Shown here in pieces: positions 1 to 7,713 of a stretch of 64,000 nucleotides of DNA. Each line of letters begins with the position of its first letter. Position 1 is the first letter of the stretch. The DNA is from Aquabacter cavernae (GTDB lineage Bacteria > Pseudomonadota > Alphaproteobacteria > Rhizobiales > Xanthobacteraceae): assembly GCF_003993795.1 (NCBI RefSeq), contig NZ_RWKV01000008.1, forward strand, positions 806,001 through 870,000, written 5' to 3'. The notes beneath the pieces are model-generated. The model ran no database searches and was not told the origin of the DNA. It saw only the letters and a program-made list of their open reading frames with translations. The position numbers and the translations under genes are program-made.

Positions 1-563
1 TCCACGGCCACCCGGGAGCGCGAGATCTCGGACGGCGAAGACGCCCCGGCCTCCACGCGGGTCCGCAGCAACGGCGCCCAGCGCTCGATGTCGCCCACCT
101 GCCCCTTGAGGATATCGAGCCGCCGCTGGGCGCTCAGCACCGCCACGAAGGCGGCGGTGGTTTCCGCCAGCACCTGCAGGCGCAGCGCCTCGCGCTCCCA
201 CCGCGCAACGCCGGAGCCGGCATTGGCGGCGGCGATGCGCGCCTCCCGCTTGCCGCCCAGCTCCACGAGCTGGCTCACCTGGAGCGTCTGGTCGGCCAGA
301 TCCAGCCCCTGGTAGGAGCCGGAGCCGAAGGCATTGTCCACCTCCAAAGAGAGGACGGGATTGGGCAACAGGGTCGCCTGGATGCCGCGCCCCTCGGCCA
401 TTCCGATGTCGCGGTCAGCGACCGTCAGCCTCGGATTGGCAGCAAGAGCGGCTGACAGAGCCTGGGAAAGCGTGAGAGGCCGCGGCGAAGCGGCAAGCGC
501 GGGGATCGCATGAAGCAGCACGATCGCTGCCCCAAGCGCACGCGCGAGGGCACAAATAGACAT
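1..563 (-). CDS. TolC/CzcC-family outer membrane efflux protein (3' part cut by window edge)
   Basis: Only the first ~187 residues are present; the gene runs off the left edge. The N-terminus is a signal peptide ending near LPALAAS. It is followed by typical outer-membrane-factor sequence: LTLSQALSAALAANPRLTVA, then LLPNPVLSLEVDN and a heptad-rich region with VSQLVELGGKREARIAAANA. The LGGKR-type motif is characteristic of the CzcC branch, the outer membrane channel of RND cation efflux pumps; this assignment is inference. The gene upstream on the same strand encodes a small exported His/Cys protein of the kind often found at the head of czc/cus operons, which supports metal efflux. Partner genes (membrane fusion protein, RND pump) would lie outside the window. 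Confidence 0.8.
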   Translation of the reverse strand, partial: MSICALARALGAAIVLLHAIPALAASPRPLTLSQALSAALAANPRLTVADRDIGMAEGRGIQATLLPNPVLSLEVDNAFGSGSYQGLDLADQTLQVSQLVELGGKREARIAAANAGSGVARWEREALRLQVLAETTAAFVAVLSAQRRLDILKGQVGDIERWAPLLRTRVEAGASSPSEISRSRVAV

Positions 564-629
564 GATCCGTTCCGGGCATGGGTATGAATTGGCCGACGCG
601 GAAGCGTCAGCGCGTCACATGCGGAAGGA

Positions 630-995
630 TCAGGCTCTGGGAGGGCGCAGTTCGGCGCCGGGGTCGCGGCCGTCCACCAGGTTCGCCGCAGCGATATCGA
701 TGGTGACGTGAATGCGCATCACCGCAACGGTGGACGGCGCATTGGGAACGGCCACGGAGCAGGAATGGCAGTCATGGTCGGCCGCCGGCAGGGTGGCATG
801 GTCCGACGTCTGCTTCGGGGCCGTATCGCCCGTCCCTGCGGACAGGGACGCCACATCGCCGTCATCCACATGGTGGAGGGCAAAGGCATTGGTGAGGGGC
901 GACAAAGCAAGGCAGACGGCAAGGCACAGGGCCAGCATCCGCCGAAGGGGCAGATGGGCAAACGCGCGCAGAATCTGGGCGAGGCCTCGAACCAT
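630..995 (-). CDS. small exported His/Cys-rich protein (DUF2946-like), probable metal-efflux accessory
   Basis: About 121 residues from the ATG at 995; a TTG 36 bases upstream is the only longer alternative. A hydrophobic stretch (MLALCLAVCLALSPLTNAFA) suggests a signal peptide. Then come HHVDDGD and DHDCHSCSVAVP, a cluster of His, Asp and Cys that could bind a soft metal. It lies 66 bases upstream of the TolC/CzcC-like gene on the same strand, so the two are probably one operon. The resemblance to DUF2946/CopL-like proteins that precede copper or cobalt-zinc-cadmium efflux genes is recalled from family knowledge, not searched. A TTGACA hexamer lies at 1026-1031 on the minus strand, but no convincing -10 follows. 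Function is otherwise unknown. Confidence 0.6.
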   Translation of the reverse strand: MVRGLAQILRAFAHLPLRRMLALCLAVCLALSPLTNAFALHHVDDGDVASLSAGTGDTAPKQTSDHATLPAADHDCHSCSVAVPNAPSTVAVMRIHVTIDIAAANLVDGRDPGAELRPPRA

Positions 996-1211
996 GAGGG
1001 GAGAAAGACCCGAAGGGCCGCCGGGTGTCAAGGCACGGGCGCGCGAACATAGCCTTTCAGCCGCCGCAAGTGGGCTGAGCGGAAAGCTGCGGCGCCCGGC
1101 GTATCAGCGCGCCGTCAGATGGAAAATCGCAGCGGAGACAAGCAGACCCGCACATGGAGGCTCGCGGCGGACAGAAACGCCGAGAAGGGAGCCTGTAATG
1201 TCCGGGTAAGT

Positions 1212-1236
1212 CTCAAGGGTTTTTCTTAACCCCTTG
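1212..1236 (-). terminator. inverted repeat downstream of tRNA-Lys
   Basis: Arms CTCAAGGG and CCCTTGAG pair around an A/T-rich loop just 3' of the tRNA. There is no clear U-tract after it, so this is a possible processing or termination hairpin only. Confidence 0.35.
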
Positions 1237-1243
1237 AGGAAAA

Positions 1244-1319
<76 letters not shown>

Positions 1320-1466
1320 TCCGGGGCAGCGCCCCGTTGAGGAGTGGTCGTGTAGCAGAGGCTTTCGGCAGTGTCCATAGCCGCCCCGAAAGAAATCCAC
1401 AGGCACCCGCCGATGCCTTGAAACAGCGCCGTTTGCGCCCGCGCATTCGGGGTGACGTCAAAAGAA

Positions 1467-1496
1467 ACGGGGCGGGATGTTGCCATCCCGCCCCGT
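1467..1496 (-). terminator. rho-independent terminator of the tct operon
   Basis: Perfect 13-bp stem (arms ACGGGGCGGGATG and CATCCCGCCCCGT) with a 4-base loop. On the minus strand it is followed by TTTCTTTT. It sits 29 bases after the tctA stop codon. Confidence 0.85.
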
Positions 1497-1524
1497 CCCA
1501 CCATTCGAATCGAGCCCTCTCCGA

Positions 1525-3024
1525 CTATTCGCGGAAGGCTTCCTCGCGCGTCTTGCTCACCGAGGGCAGCAGCACCACCACCAGAGCGATGAGGGCCAGG
1601 GCCAGCAGCACGGCAGAGATGGGGCGCGTGACGAAGACCATCGGGTCGCCGCGCGAGATGAGCATGGCGCGGCGCAGATACTCTTCGAGCATCGGGCCGA
1701 TGACGAAGCCCAGAAGCAGCGGCGCCGGCTCGCAATCCAGCTTCACCAGCGCGTATCCCGCGACGCCGAACAGCGCCATGGTGTACACGTCAAACGTGTT
1801 GTTGTTCACGCTGTACACGCCGATACAGCAGAAGGCCATGATCGCCGGGAACAGCACATGGTAGGGCACCGTCAGCAGGCGCACCCACATGCCGATGAGC
1901 GGCAGGTTGAGCAGCACCAGCATGAGGTTGCCGATCCACATGGAGGCGATGACGCCCCAGAACAGGTCCGGCTTCTCGGTGACCACGTTCGGGCCGGGGG
2001 TGATTCCCTGGATGATGAGCGCGCCGATCATCAGCGCCATCACCGGGTTGGAGGGAATGCCCAAAGTAAGCATGGGGATGAAGGAGGTCTGCGCGCCCGC
2101 ATTGTTGGCGCTTTCCGGCCCCGCGACACCCTCGATGGCGCCCTTGCCGAACCGCTTCGGGTTCTTCGAGATCTTCTTCTCGATGGAATAGGCCGCGAAC
2201 GAGGACAGCATGGCGCCGCCGCCGGGCAGGATTCCCAGGATGGAGCCGAGAATCGTGCCGCGCAGGACCGGCGCGATGATCTGCTTGAACTCGTCCTTGG
2301 TCAGCATGAGGCTGGACACCTTCGCCGCCACAAGGCTGCGCTGGCTCTCATCCTCAAGGTTGCGGATGATTTCGCCGATGCCGAACACGCCCATGGCCAG
2401 GGCCACGAAGTCGAAGCCGTCAGCCAGTTCCTGCACCTCGAAGGTGAAGCGCGGCGTGCCGGTATAGATGTCCTGGCCGGACAGGCCGAGCAGCAGGCCC
2501 AGCACAATCATGGCCAGCGCCTTGACGATGGAGCCGGAGGCCAGTGTCACCGAGGCGATCAGGCCGAGAACCATCAGCGCGAAATATTCCGGCGGACCGA
2601 ATTTGAGCGCGAGATCCGCCAGCGGCGGCGCGAACAAGGCCAGCAGGAAGGTGGCCACCGTGCCCGCGAAGAATGACCCTAGCGCGGCTGTTGCAAGCGC
2701 GGCGCCCGCGCGGCCTTGCTTGGCCATCTGGTGCCCGTCCAGCGCCGTCACCACCGATGAGCTTTCGCCCGGCAGGTTGATGAGGATGGCTGTGGTGGAG
2801 CCGCCATATTGGGCGCCGTAATAGATGCCCGCCAGCATGATGAGGGCCGAAACCGGCGGCAGGCCGAAGGTCAGCGGCAGCAACATGGCGATGGTTGCCA
2901 CCGGGCCGAGGCCGGGCAGCACGCCGATCAGCGTGCCGAGAAGGCAGCCGATGAAGCAGTAAGCAAGATTTTGAAGGGTGAAGGCGACGGAGAAGCCGAG
3001 CGCCAGATTATCGAACAGTTCCAC
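1525..3024 (-). CDS. tctA: tripartite tricarboxylate transporter, large permease TctA
   Basis: A 499-residue inner membrane protein, the usual length for TctA (about 500). It carries the family hallmarks: GVLPGLGPVATIAMLLPLTF near residue 35, then IYYGAQYGGSTTAILINLPG near 70. A second repeat has GILPGGGAMLSSFAAYSIEK, reflecting the internal duplication of the family. About a dozen hydrophobic segments are visible. It forms the main channel of a sodium-coupled, binding-protein-dependent carboxylate importer with TctB and TctC. The start is GTG at 3024, preceded by GAGGAGGCGG; tctB ends 11 bases upstream. The substrate (citrate, another carboxylate, or a different small acid) cannot be read from sequence. 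Confidence 0.93.
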   Translation of the reverse strand: MELFDNLALGFSVAFTLQNLAYCFIGCLLGTLIGVLPGLGPVATIAMLLPLTFGLPPVSALIMLAGIYYGAQYGGSTTAILINLPGESSSVVTALDGHQMAKQGRAGAALATAALGSFFAGTVATFLLALFAPPLADLALKFGPPEYFALMVLGLIASVTLASGSIVKALAMIVLGLLLGLSGQDIYTGTPRFTFEVQELADGFDFVALAMGVFGIGEIIRNLEDESQRSLVAAKVSSLMLTKDEFKQIIAPVLRGTILGSILGILPGGGAMLSSFAAYSIEKKISKNPKRFGKGAIEGVAGPESANNAGAQTSFIPMLTLGIPSNPVMALMIGALIIQGITPGPNVVTEKPDLFWGVIASMWIGNLMLVLLNLPLIGMWVRLLTVPYHVLFPAIMAFCCIGVYSVNNNTFDVYTMALFGVAGYALVKLDCEPAPLLLGFVIGPMLEEYLRRAMLISRGDPMVFVTRPISAVLLALALIALVVVLLPSVSKTREEAFRE

Positions 3025-3034
3025 GCCCGCCTCC

Positions 3035-3496
3035 TCAATAACCGCCGAGCCACGGGCCGATGAGCTGGATCGGGAGGCCGAGGCCCCAGATGAACACAGC
3101 CCACGAGAACACGACCATCGTCGCGGTGATGCCGAGAGCGGTCAGAAAATGGAATTTTTGGCTACCCAGCGCGCTCACGAACACCGTCACGGCGAGGGTC
3201 GGCAGGAAGCCCAGGGGCCGCAGGAAGAAGCCAAAGAAAAGGGATGCGAAGGTCAGGCAGAACAGACCACGCCAGGCGATGCTCGTAATGGCTTCGCCCT
3301 TGAACCGGAAACCGTTGATAAAAACGATCAGGCCGAGAAAGCCCATGAGGCCGGAAAGAAGCATCGGGAAATAGCCGGGCCCCATCCGTACGGAGGATCC
3401 CATGGGCAGAGTTTGCGCCTGCCAGCCGAACAAAAGCGCGAGCGCGATGAAAAGCAGGCCAGCAAGAACGTCCTTAGGACTGCGTATGAAACTCAT
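3035..3496 (-). CDS. tctB: tripartite tricarboxylate transporter, small permease TctB
   Basis: 153 residues with four predicted membrane helices, beginning with VLAGLLFIALALLFGW and including GPGYFPMLLSGLMGFLGLIV, the most conserved segment of the TctB family. The start ATG at 3496 has a strong GGGGGGAGGGGG ribosome site. The gene is followed after 10 bases by tctA and preceded by tctC after a 300-base gap that contains a long palindrome. TctB is the small membrane subunit of the transporter and has no known activity of its own. Confidence 0.88.
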   Translation of the reverse strand: MSFIRSPKDVLAGLLFIALALLFGWQAQTLPMGSSVRMGPGYFPMLLSGLMGFLGLIVFINGFRFKGEAITSIAWRGLFCLTFASLFFGFFLRPLGFLPTLAVTVFVSALGSQKFHFLTALGITATMVVFSWAVFIWGLGLPIQLIGPWLGGY

Positions 3497-3796
3497 CGAC
3501 CCCCTCCCCCCGGTAAAGATTTATTGGAGCTTTGGCGAGCCGGGGCGCCCGCCTCGTCCACCGGGCCTCAAACCCGGGCACGGACCATACTGACTATCAT
3601 GCGAAAGTCGAACAAAAGTTGCGGCTTCGCCCACAATAGAGCAGTGCCGCAACGGAACTTTGCTACTTTCCCGACAGGCGATAAGCACGCCTTACCTTTG
3701 GAAATGCAACAGGCGGGTGTAGCTACACCCGCCTGAAACTCTGGACAGAGACACGGCGGACAAGATTAGCGGCTCGGCCGCTCCGCCGCGGGCTCG
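3497..3796. other. gap between tctC and tctB
   Basis: This 300-base stretch holds no credible gene. It contains the 26-base palindrome at 3710-3735 (listed separately) and no obvious sigma70 promoter. It could be the intercistronic part of one tctCBA transcript or a weak second promoter region for tctBA. Confidence 0.6.
3710..3735 (-). repeat. perfect 26-base palindrome between tctC and tctB
   Basis: Two 13-base arms, CAGGCGGGTGTAG and its exact complement CTACACCCGCCTG, meet with no spacer. In RNA it would form a GC-rich hairpin 61 bases after the tctC stop. The minus-strand bases after it (TTGCATTTCC) are not a U-tract, so it is more likely an mRNA-stabilising or attenuating hairpin than a full terminator. 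Confidence 0.6.
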
Positions 3797-4774
3797 TCAG
3801 TCGGCATACACGCCTGCGGCCTCGATGACCGGCTTCCACTTGGCCACCTCGTCCGCAATGAACTTCTCGTGGAACTCGCGGCTGCGGCGCTCCTTGGGCT
3901 CCGGCTCGGTGCCGAGATCGGCGAAGCGGGCGATCACCTTGGGGTCTTCAAGCGCCGCCTGGAGCGCGACGTTGAGCTTGTCCATGATGTCCTTGGGCGT
4001 GCCCTTGGGCGCATAGAGGCCGTGCCAGATGGTGACTTCAAAATCCTTCAGGCCGCTCTCCTTGAGCGTGGGCAGATCACCCAGCGACTTCACGCGACCG
4101 TCCGTGGTCACGGCATAGGCCTTCACCTTGCCCGCCTTGATCTGGCCGGTGGTGTTGGTGGTCTGGTCGCACATGAGGTCGATCTGGCCGCCGATGATAT
4201 CGTTCATGGCCGGGCCCGTGCCCTGATAGGGAACGGTGGTCATGGGCGCGCCCACCTTGGACATGAGCAGCATGCCGCACAGATGCGAGGCGGAGCCGAC
4301 GCCGGCATTGCCGTACGTGACCTTTTCCTTGTTCTTCTTGATGTAGTCGATCAGCTCGGCCGTATTCTTCGGCTCGAAGTTCGGCTTGCCGATCAGGGTC
4401 ATGGGAACGGGGGTGATGAGCCCGCCTTCCTCGAAGTCGGTCAGCACGTTGTAGGGCAGCTTGCGATAGAGGGTCGCGGCGGTCGCCTGGCCGATATGGT
4501 GGATCAGCAGCGTGTAGCCGTCCGGGGCGGCCTTCGCCACCTGGCCCGCGCCGCGCGTGCCGCCCGCGCCGCCCACATTCTCAATGATCACCTGCTGGCC
4601 GAGGGTGCGGCTCATGGATTCGGCGATCAGCCGGGCCACCGTGTCGGTGGGGCCGCCGGCCGCGAAGGGCACGATCACCGTGATGGGACGGCTCGGGTAA
4701 GGCTGCTGCGCCTGGGCGGGCGCGGCGAGACCGATAAGGGCGGCAAGCGCAAAAACCGCGTGCTTGAATTTCAT
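3797..4774 (-). CDS. tctC: tripartite tricarboxylate transporter substrate-binding protein (TctC/Bug family)
   Basis: 325 residues from ATG 4774, which has an AGGAGG site 6 bases upstream. A longer open frame upstream lacks such a site. The signal peptide is MKFKHAVFALAALIGLAAPA with cleavage after AQA. Typical Bug/TctC motifs follow: YPSRPITVIVPFAAGGPTDT, then GGAGGTRGAGQVAKAAPDGY, then GNAGVGSASHL and PYQGTGPAMNDIIGGQIDLM. Such proteins bind small carboxylates, or sometimes other acids, in the periplasm and deliver them to TctAB. It is first in the tctCBA operon, as expected for a component needed in excess. The ligand is unknown. Confidence 0.9.
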   Translation of the reverse strand: MKFKHAVFALAALIGLAAPAQAQQPYPSRPITVIVPFAAGGPTDTVARLIAESMSRTLGQQVIIENVGGAGGTRGAGQVAKAAPDGYTLLIHHIGQATAATLYRKLPYNVLTDFEEGGLITPVPMTLIGKPNFEPKNTAELIDYIKKNKEKVTYGNAGVGSASHLCGMLLMSKVGAPMTTVPYQGTGPAMNDIIGGQIDLMCDQTTNTTGQIKAGKVKAYAVTTDGRVKSLGDLPTLKESGLKDFEVTIWHGLYAPKGTPKDIMDKLNVALQAALEDPKVIARFADLGTEPEPKERRSREFHEKFIADEVAKWKPVIEAAGVYAD

Positions 4775-5094
4775 GACGACCTCCTGAGCCTTGGCATGGC
4801 CCGTTATCACGTGGAGCTTATGTGTCACTTCAAGAATATCGATGGGCCATTCGTCAAGCCCGCAATCCCCCTGCCCGCTATAACTTTGGCATGAGGGCAA
4901 TTATATTGCGCTGCACAATTCGGCCGGGAATTTGATCGATTTTATTATTGCAAGGCATCAGTCATCGGCGTCGCACAGCAGAAATGACCGGATGTCCGCC
5001 GGAAAACCACTTCGCCCTGCCCTAAAGAAAAGGGCCGGGCAAATGCCCGGCCCTCTTTCTGTCTGGTCCGTGAATGGCGGCGCCCGGAGGCGTG
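4775..5094. other. tctC upstream region and leuA downstream region
   Basis: These 320 bases hold the leuA terminator (5031-5054) and the promoter side of tctC. On the minus strand a TATAAT hexamer (4900-4905) lies within CGCAATATAATTG, but I cannot find a matching -35. Nearby, ATTGCGC/TGCACAAT gives an imperfect dyad that a LysR-type regulator could use. A/T content is locally higher than in the genes. No gene is seen. Confidence 0.4.
5031..5054 (-). terminator. rho-independent terminator of leuA
   Basis: Perfect 11-bp stem (AGGGCCGGGCA with TGCCCGGCCCT) and a 2-base spacer, followed on the minus strand by TTTTCTTT. It lies 41 bases after the leuA stop codon. Confidence 0.88.
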
Positions 5095-6672
5095 TCAGCC
5101 CGCCACGGCCTGGGGATTCAGGCTCTGGCGCTTGCGGGTGAGCTTGTTCAGCGCCGTGATGTAAGCCTGGGCGGAGGCCACCAGCGTGTCCGGATCGGCG
5201 GCCTTGGCCGTCACGGCCTTGCCGTCCTCCTCCAGGCGCACCGACACCTCGGCCTGCGCATCCGTGCCCTCGGTCACCGCATGCACCTGATAGAGTTCCA
5301 GCTTCGCGGCGTGGGGCACCAAAGCCTTGATGCAATTGAAGGTGGCGTCCACCGGGCCGTTGCCCTCGGCTTCCTCGGTGAAGACCTGCCCATCCATCTC
5401 CAGGCGCATGGTGGCCCGCTGCGGGCCGCGCGTGCCCGCGATCACCGACAGGGACACCAGCTTCACGCGATCCCCGGCGGCGGCGATCTCCCGGTCCACC
5501 AGCGCCTCGATGTCCTCGTCGTAGATCACCTTCTTGCGGTCGGCGAGATCCTTGAAGCGGGTGAAGGCGTCGTTCAGGGCGTTCTCGCCCAGCTCGTAGC
5601 CCAGGGTCTTCAACTTGTCGCGGAAGGCGGCGCGGCCGGAATGCTTGCCCATGACCAGCGAGGTCTTCGACACGCCGACGCTCTCGGGAGTCATGATCTC
5701 ATAGGTCTGGGTATGCTTCAGCATGCCGTCCTGGTGGATGCCGCTTTCGTGGGCGAAGGCGTTCCGGCCCACGATGGCCTTGTTGTACTGCACCGGGAAG
5801 GAGGTCACCGCCGCCACCAGCTTGGAGGCGCGGGTGAGCATGGTGGCGTCGATGCCGGTCTGGTAGGCCAGCACGTCCGAGCGGACATTGATGGCCATCA
5901 CGATCTCTTCCAGCGCCGCATTGCCCGCGCGCTCGCCGATGCCGTTGACGGTGCATTCGATCTGCCGCGCGCCGCCGGCGACGCCCGCCAGTGAATTGGC
6001 CACCGCCATGCCCAGGTCGTTGTGGCAATGGACGGAGAAGACCGCCTGGTCGGAATTGGGCACGCGCTCGCGCACGCCGCGGAACAGGCGGGCATATTCT
6101 TCCGGCGTGGTGTAGCCCACGGTGTCGGGAATATTGATGGTGGTGGCGCCCGCCTTGATGGCCGCCTCCACGCAGCGGCACAAGAAGTCGAACTCGGTGC
6201 GGGTGCCGTCCTCGGCCGACCATTCCACATCAGCCACATGGTTGCGGGCGCGCGTCACCGAAGCGACGATCATCTCCAGCACCTCGTGGGGCTCCTTCTG
6301 GAGCTTGTACTTCATGTGCACGGGCGAGGTGGACAGGAAGGTGTGGATGCGCCCGCGACGGGCATGCTTCACCGCCTCGGCGCAGCGGTCGATATCGTTG
6401 AGGGCCGCGCGGGACAAGCCGGCGATCACCGCATTCTTGGAGCGGCGGGCGATCTCGGACACGGACTCGAAATCGCCGATGGAGGCGATGGGAAAGCCCG
6501 CCTCGATAATGTCCACGCCCATCTCGTCCAGCAATTCCGCGACCTGCAGCTTCTCCTCGAAGGTCATGGAGGCGCCGGGGCACTGCTCGCCGTCGCGCAG
6601 CGTGGTGTCGAAGATCAGGACCCGGTCCTTGTCGGATACGGGAACGGCGGGAATGGAAGCCTGGGAGGTCAT
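5095..6672 (-). CDS. leuA: 2-isopropylmalate synthase
   Basis: Condenses acetyl-CoA with 2-ketoisovalerate, the first committed step of leucine synthesis, in the cytoplasm. From ATG 6672 the protein is 525 residues, the normal length. DTTLRDGEQ lies at residues 22-30, the HMGL-type active site. [14 protein letters not shown], further on, supplies the metal-binding His pair. [13 protein letters not shown] marks the linker, and a C-terminal LeuA_dimer regulatory domain follows, where leucine feedback acts. ATG 6672 has AAGGA 9-13 bases upstream; an alternative start 36 bases earlier has none. A leucine-rich leader peptide and hairpin just upstream imply transcription attenuation. The gene ends at a strong terminator and stands alone. 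Confidence 0.96.
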   Translation of the reverse strand: MTSQASIPAVPVSDKDRVLIFDTTLRDGEQCPGASMTFEEKLQVAELLDEMGVDIIEAGFPIASIGDFESVSEIARRSKNAVIAGLSRAALNDIDRCAEAVKHARRGRIHTFLSTSPVHMKYKLQKEPHEVLEMIVASVTRARNHVADVEWSAEDGTRTEFDFLCRCVEAAIKAGATTINIPDTVGYTTPEEYARLFRGVRERVPNSDQAVFSVHCHNDLGMAVANSLAGVAGGARQIECTVNGIGERAGNAALEEIVMAINVRSDVLAYQTGIDATMLTRASKLVAAVTSFPVQYNKAIVGRNAFAHESGIHQDGMLKHTQTYEIMTPESVGVSKTSLVMGKHSGRAAFRDKLKTLGYELGENALNDAFTRFKDLADRKKVIYDEDIEALVDREIAAAGDRVKLVSLSVIAGTRGPQRATMRLEMDGQVFTEEAEGNGPVDATFNCIKALVPHAAKLELYQVHAVTEGTDAQAEVSVRLEEDGKAVTAKAADPDTLVASAQAYITALNKLTRKRQSLNPQAVAG

Positions 6673-6751
6673 GTGATGCGTCCTTCTCGGGTGTCGGCCG
6701 TCACGCACTGTGGGGACTGGCCGTCTGCGCTTTCGAGGTTCTCGAAGGTGA

Positions 6752-6794
6752 CCCCTGAGTGCCCAGGCGCATGCGCCCGGCCGGCCCTCAGGGG
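6752..6794 (-). promoter_or_regulatory. attenuator-like hairpin in the leuA leader
   Basis: Perfect outer stem CCCCTGAG (6752-6759) with CTCAGGGG (6787-6794), enclosing a second stem GGCGC-AT-GCGCC (6766-6777). The stop codon of the leader peptide lies inside the first-transcribed arm. A further small dyad TTCGAG/CTCGAA (6732-6746) lies between this and leuA. The layout fits ribosome-controlled attenuation. Confidence 0.6.
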
Positions 6795-6892
6795 CGGCTA
6801 AGGAGAAGAAGCGCGCGCAGAATCAGAGCGTTGCCCGCAACCCAGGGGGCGCGGGGGGCGTGTCCGGTGCTGTTCGTCTTATTGGACGACAC
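6788..6892 (-). CDS. leuL: leuA leader peptide (leucine-rich, attenuation)
   Basis: A 34-residue frame beginning with GTG at 6892 and ending ALILRALLLLSRP. It has six Leu codons in its last 13, including four consecutive (CTT CTT CTC CTT, 6800-6811). The stop overlaps the left arm of the hairpin at 6752-6794, and leuA begins 115 bases further on. Ribosome stalling at the Leu run when charged tRNA-Leu is scarce would alter folding of the hairpins. Leader peptides of this kind before leuA are known in alphaproteobacteria. The start codon is uncertain: an ATG at 7003 in the same frame would make a 71-residue peptide and GTG 6892 has only a weak ribosome site. The Leu run and hairpin are directly visible. 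Confidence 0.6.
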   Translation of the reverse strand: MSSNKTNSTGHAPRAPWVAGNALILRALLLLSRP

Positions 6893-6999
6893 GGCCTGTG
6901 GCTCGCTCTCAAATGGCTCTACGGCCTGCTGGATAGACGAATTCGCGTGCGGACACAAGGCGCGCGGAGGCGTCCCGACCGACAGCCCGGGCAACCCGC

Positions 7000-7713
7000 T
7001 CACACAGCCCCGGCGAAGCGCCAGCGCGCATAGGCGGCGGCATAGGGCACCACGGGCAGCCCGAGATCATTCTCCCCGGCGATCACGCGCACGGCCTTCA
7101 GTTCCGGCTGCGTCTCACTGGCCAGGAAGCGCGTGATGCGCGCGGCAAGGTCTTGCGCCTTTTCGGCAAACCGGACGCGGCGGAACAGCGCGAAGAAGAT
7201 GCCGTGCTCCACCACATCCCACCCTTCTTCCTCCGCGCCCTCACCGGCATCGAGCCCCACCTCCTCGGTGAGTTCGCGCAGGGCCGAGCCGCGCAGGTCC
7301 AGCACCCCGTCTGTCACATCGCGCGGATCCGGCGTCCCGCCCGCGAAATAAACATCCCCGGCGCTCGCGGTATGGTCACCCATCTCGCCCATGACGAACG
7401 CGCCATCCCCACCTTCCAGCGCCACCATGCCGAAAAAGTTCCGGGCACTGAGATCGTCCAGGCCGCGCGCACGCCACCAGGTGAAGGCGGCGAAATCCGT
7501 CTCGAAACAGGTGCCCACGAGCATGCCGTCCTGCACCGAATAGCCACGCAGCAGGATCACCCGCCCGTTCCACAGATGCGGATTGGCCGCGCACATGCGG
7601 GCGAAGGCGGCATCGATCTCGGCCCGGTGCCGCTCCGCCTCGGGCCAGCCGCCCGCCTCGACCCGGAGATCGAGGCGGGAGACCTGAAAAATGCGGAACT
7701 TGGAACCGCTCAC
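7000..7713 (-). CDS. NUDIX-like hydrolase
   Basis: 237 residues. RELTEEVGL at 146-154 matches the core of the NUDIX box (REUxEExGU), but the upstream Gly and first Glu of the box are not in their usual places, so the box is incomplete. The segment FFGMVALEGGDGAFVMGEMG ahead of it resembles the first strands of the NUDIX fold. Such enzymes hydrolyse nucleoside diphosphates linked to another moiety; the substrate here is unknown and catalytic competence is uncertain. The GTG start at 7713 overlaps the stop of the ene-reductase gene (GTGA), so the two are translationally coupled. Confidence 0.65.
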   Translation of the reverse strand: MSGSKFRIFQVSRLDLRVEAGGWPEAERHRAEIDAAFARMCAANPHLWNGRVILLRGYSVQDGMLVGTCFETDFAAFTWWRARGLDDLSARNFFGMVALEGGDGAFVMGEMGDHTASAGDVYFAGGTPDPRDVTDGVLDLRGSALRELTEEVGLDAGEGAEEEGWDVVEHGIFFALFRRVRFAEKAQDLAARITRFLASETQPELKAVRVIAGENDLGLPVVPYAAAYARWRFAGAV

